From: Chromera velia
Taxonomy: Eukaryota; Sar; Chromeraceae
Reading direction: 5' to 3'
DNA: 34,566 nucleotides
Assembly (NCBI GenBank): GCA_018398765.1
Contig: JAHBMJ010000718.1
Span: forward strand, 7,501-42,066
Both the position numbers and the translations under genes were made by a program. Shown one piece after another: positions 33,295-34,566 of this stretch. The stretch's first letter is position 1; each line of letters starts with the position of its first letter. The notes below the pieces were generated by a model. That model was given only the letters and a program-made list of their open reading frames with translations, was not told the origin of the DNA and did not search any database.

Positions 33295-34566
33295 GAAACT
33301 AAGCGAAGCACATCGAAGTATCAAAGATGGAATGAAGCCAGCGTGAGACAGATCGCTCAATTCCACATTCGCATTTGACATCTTCTCTGCCAGGCTTGCT
33401 CCAGTATGTAGCGAACTCTCAAAGAGAGAGGAGGAGTCAGGCCGCACTCATGTTTACAGAGACACAGTGATGCACAGAGATGGACCATTTGAATTCTTTT
33501 TTTCTCGGCTTTTCTTTTCAGACAAACAGGCAGAGAGACAGAGACAGATACGGAAAGGCTGGGGCGGGAATTGAGTGGGGAAAGAGGCCAGACAGGGGGG
33601 TAGAAAGAAAACCTACACGCACACCCAGTCACATAGTCAGAAAAAGAGGTGCGAAAGGGGAGAACGCACCTGGAATTATAGTGTCAGGGGGGATTTTTTT
33701 CTGCGTCTCCGGACTCGCCCCATTCATTAGTTCCGTCCAAATGATAGCTCTGGCCTGCAACCATCCGGATTGTAACAAGGGCAACAGGCATAACGAAGAG
33801 CAGAGTGTTTGTGACTTGATGCATGAAAGAGTAGCAGACTGAATGCCCTGGCACCTGAGTTCACCCAGACAGAAGGCAAGAGACAGGCAAGACATGCTGG
33901 AAAGAGACCCCATGAGATGGGATGGCAGCAGAGGGGAAAAGCGATTGAGGAGCCTGAAATGAGGGGGACATAGTTCTGTGCAAAAGAGACGGATTGAAGG
34001 ACGAGGGCCAAAGAGTCTGACTTATCTAGGAGGGCTGCAGGTTGTGTACAGGCGAACCTTGTTCCTTCGGTTCCACACGATGTCAGGGACCCCATCCGGC
34101 ACTTTCCATCCCGCATACTGCTGCTCTGTATAGAGAGGCTTTGCTTTTGCTGCGGCAGCTGCAGCTGCGGCCTGAGCTGCCTGTTCCTCTTCTTTCCTCT
34201 TCTCCTGGTGCTGACGCGCTAGGACTCTGGCTGCAAGCGAGTGGGACACACAGGCTTGTTAACGCAGCGAGACAGTAAGAGCAAAACAGCAGAGCCAAGG
34301 AATCGGAATGTGCTCAAAAGAGGCTGCTTCCATTGGGACACAGGACTGAGAGACTTGTTCATTATTGAGGGAGAAGACAACAACATTCAGAGAACTGTTC
34401 AGCTTCAAAAGAATGAACTGCACACACTGACCTTTCATATTTTCATGCATTTGGCACCACTTGGCCACAAGACTCGACGCAACCTTCCGCACTTTCTCGG
34501 TGAGATCATTTCGCTGGCTCAGTCTCTTTACGCAGACCCCGATTTTGGTGGAACCGATCAGAGCAG
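31758..34566 (-). CDS. TFIIS-like transcription elongation factor, 3' part (runs off right edge)
   Basis: TFIIS rescues arrested RNA polymerase II. Exon 34566-34432 encodes a TFIIS N-terminal (LW) domain: [12 protein letters not shown], then [15 protein letters not shown]. Donor GTCAGT joins in phase to 34230, giving [17 protein letters not shown], a poly-Ala run and [13 protein letters not shown], the likely start of the central domain. That exon either stops at TAA 34024-34022 or splices out earlier (GTTCGC at 34057, or GTACAC a few nt later). A small exon near 33390 ([15 protein letters not shown]) may continue it. Exon 33025-32796 is clearly the central domain: [12 protein letters not shown], in-frame TAA (32990-32988), then [20 protein letters not shown] and [20 protein letters not shown]. 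Tiny in-phase exons may follow at 31891-31874 and 31793-31758 ([12 protein letters not shown]). No zinc ribbon was found. It may be a pseudogene or the stop may be spliced out. Confidence 0.6.
33029..33298. repeat. Long (CA)n / (GA)n microsatellite
   Basis: About 210 nt of CA with a CGCG-rich interruption near 33062-33082, then CT and GA runs to about 33298. In the sense of the leftward TFIIS-like gene it reads as CT, then TG, ending in the acceptor TGTGTGCAG at 33026. Confidence 0.9.
33450..34021. other. Intron/intergenic within the TFIIS-like gene span
   Basis: Mixed composition with no exon supported on either strand. A + frame with a CNHPDC stretch near 33760 has no splice or start support. 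Confidence 0.35.

Noticed and set aside
33480-33842. Plus-strand ORF with CNHPDC and further Cys/His, possible zinc site
   Set aside because: No second conserved pair, no splice or start support, and it lies inside the span of a leftward gene.

Overview
This is nuclear DNA from a eukaryotic microbe with many introns, most likely a microalga or other protist. A photosynthetic alveolate such as a chromerid is my best guess, but only a guess. The grounds are split genes with very small exons (down to 8 and 33 nt of CDS), introns full of (CT)n, (TG)n and (CTTT)n tracts, retroelement debris and large fold-back repeats. Nothing looks prokaryotic, and I saw no CRISPR array, operon or rRNA/tRNA gene.

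Layout. 1-876 (-): N-terminal part of a six-helix membrane protein running off the left edge. 2597-5737 (-): a seven-exon, two-domain glyoxalase I. 6415-11937 (+): an ankyrin-like repeat protein of about 1109 residues. 13.5-16.5 kb: an AT-rich mobile-element zone with a retroelement remnant and a ~1.46 kb palindrome. 17794-22044 (-): a ten-exon urate oxidase ending in the peroxisomal signal SRL. 22653-25409 (+): a five-exon FAD-dependent oxidoreductase of the DadA/DAO fold, divergent from urate oxidase. 25.8-29.3 kb: a second palindrome, a broken reverse transcriptase, pyrimidine-rich DNA and decayed ORFs. 29956-31021: a tandem duplication that appears to carry a 64-nt exon. 31758-34566 (-): 3' part of a TFIIS-like elongation factor (N-terminal and central domains) with an in-frame TAA in the central domain.

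The exon models of glyoxalase I, urate oxidase, the FAD enzyme and the ankyrin-like gene were joined by hand. Reading phase matches at every junction. For the two enzymes of well-known family, lengths (about 330 or 370, and 296 aa) and catalytic residues also match. The intact genes are metabolic housekeeping: methylglyoxal detoxification, purine breakdown and amino-acid-type oxidation. I found no clear new multi-gene system. The most unusual signals are structural: the palindromic elements, the way microsatellites follow transcription strand, unusual 5' splice sites, the repeated 41-bp motif in the divergent promoter, and the hairpin over a stop codon in the TFIIS-like gene.
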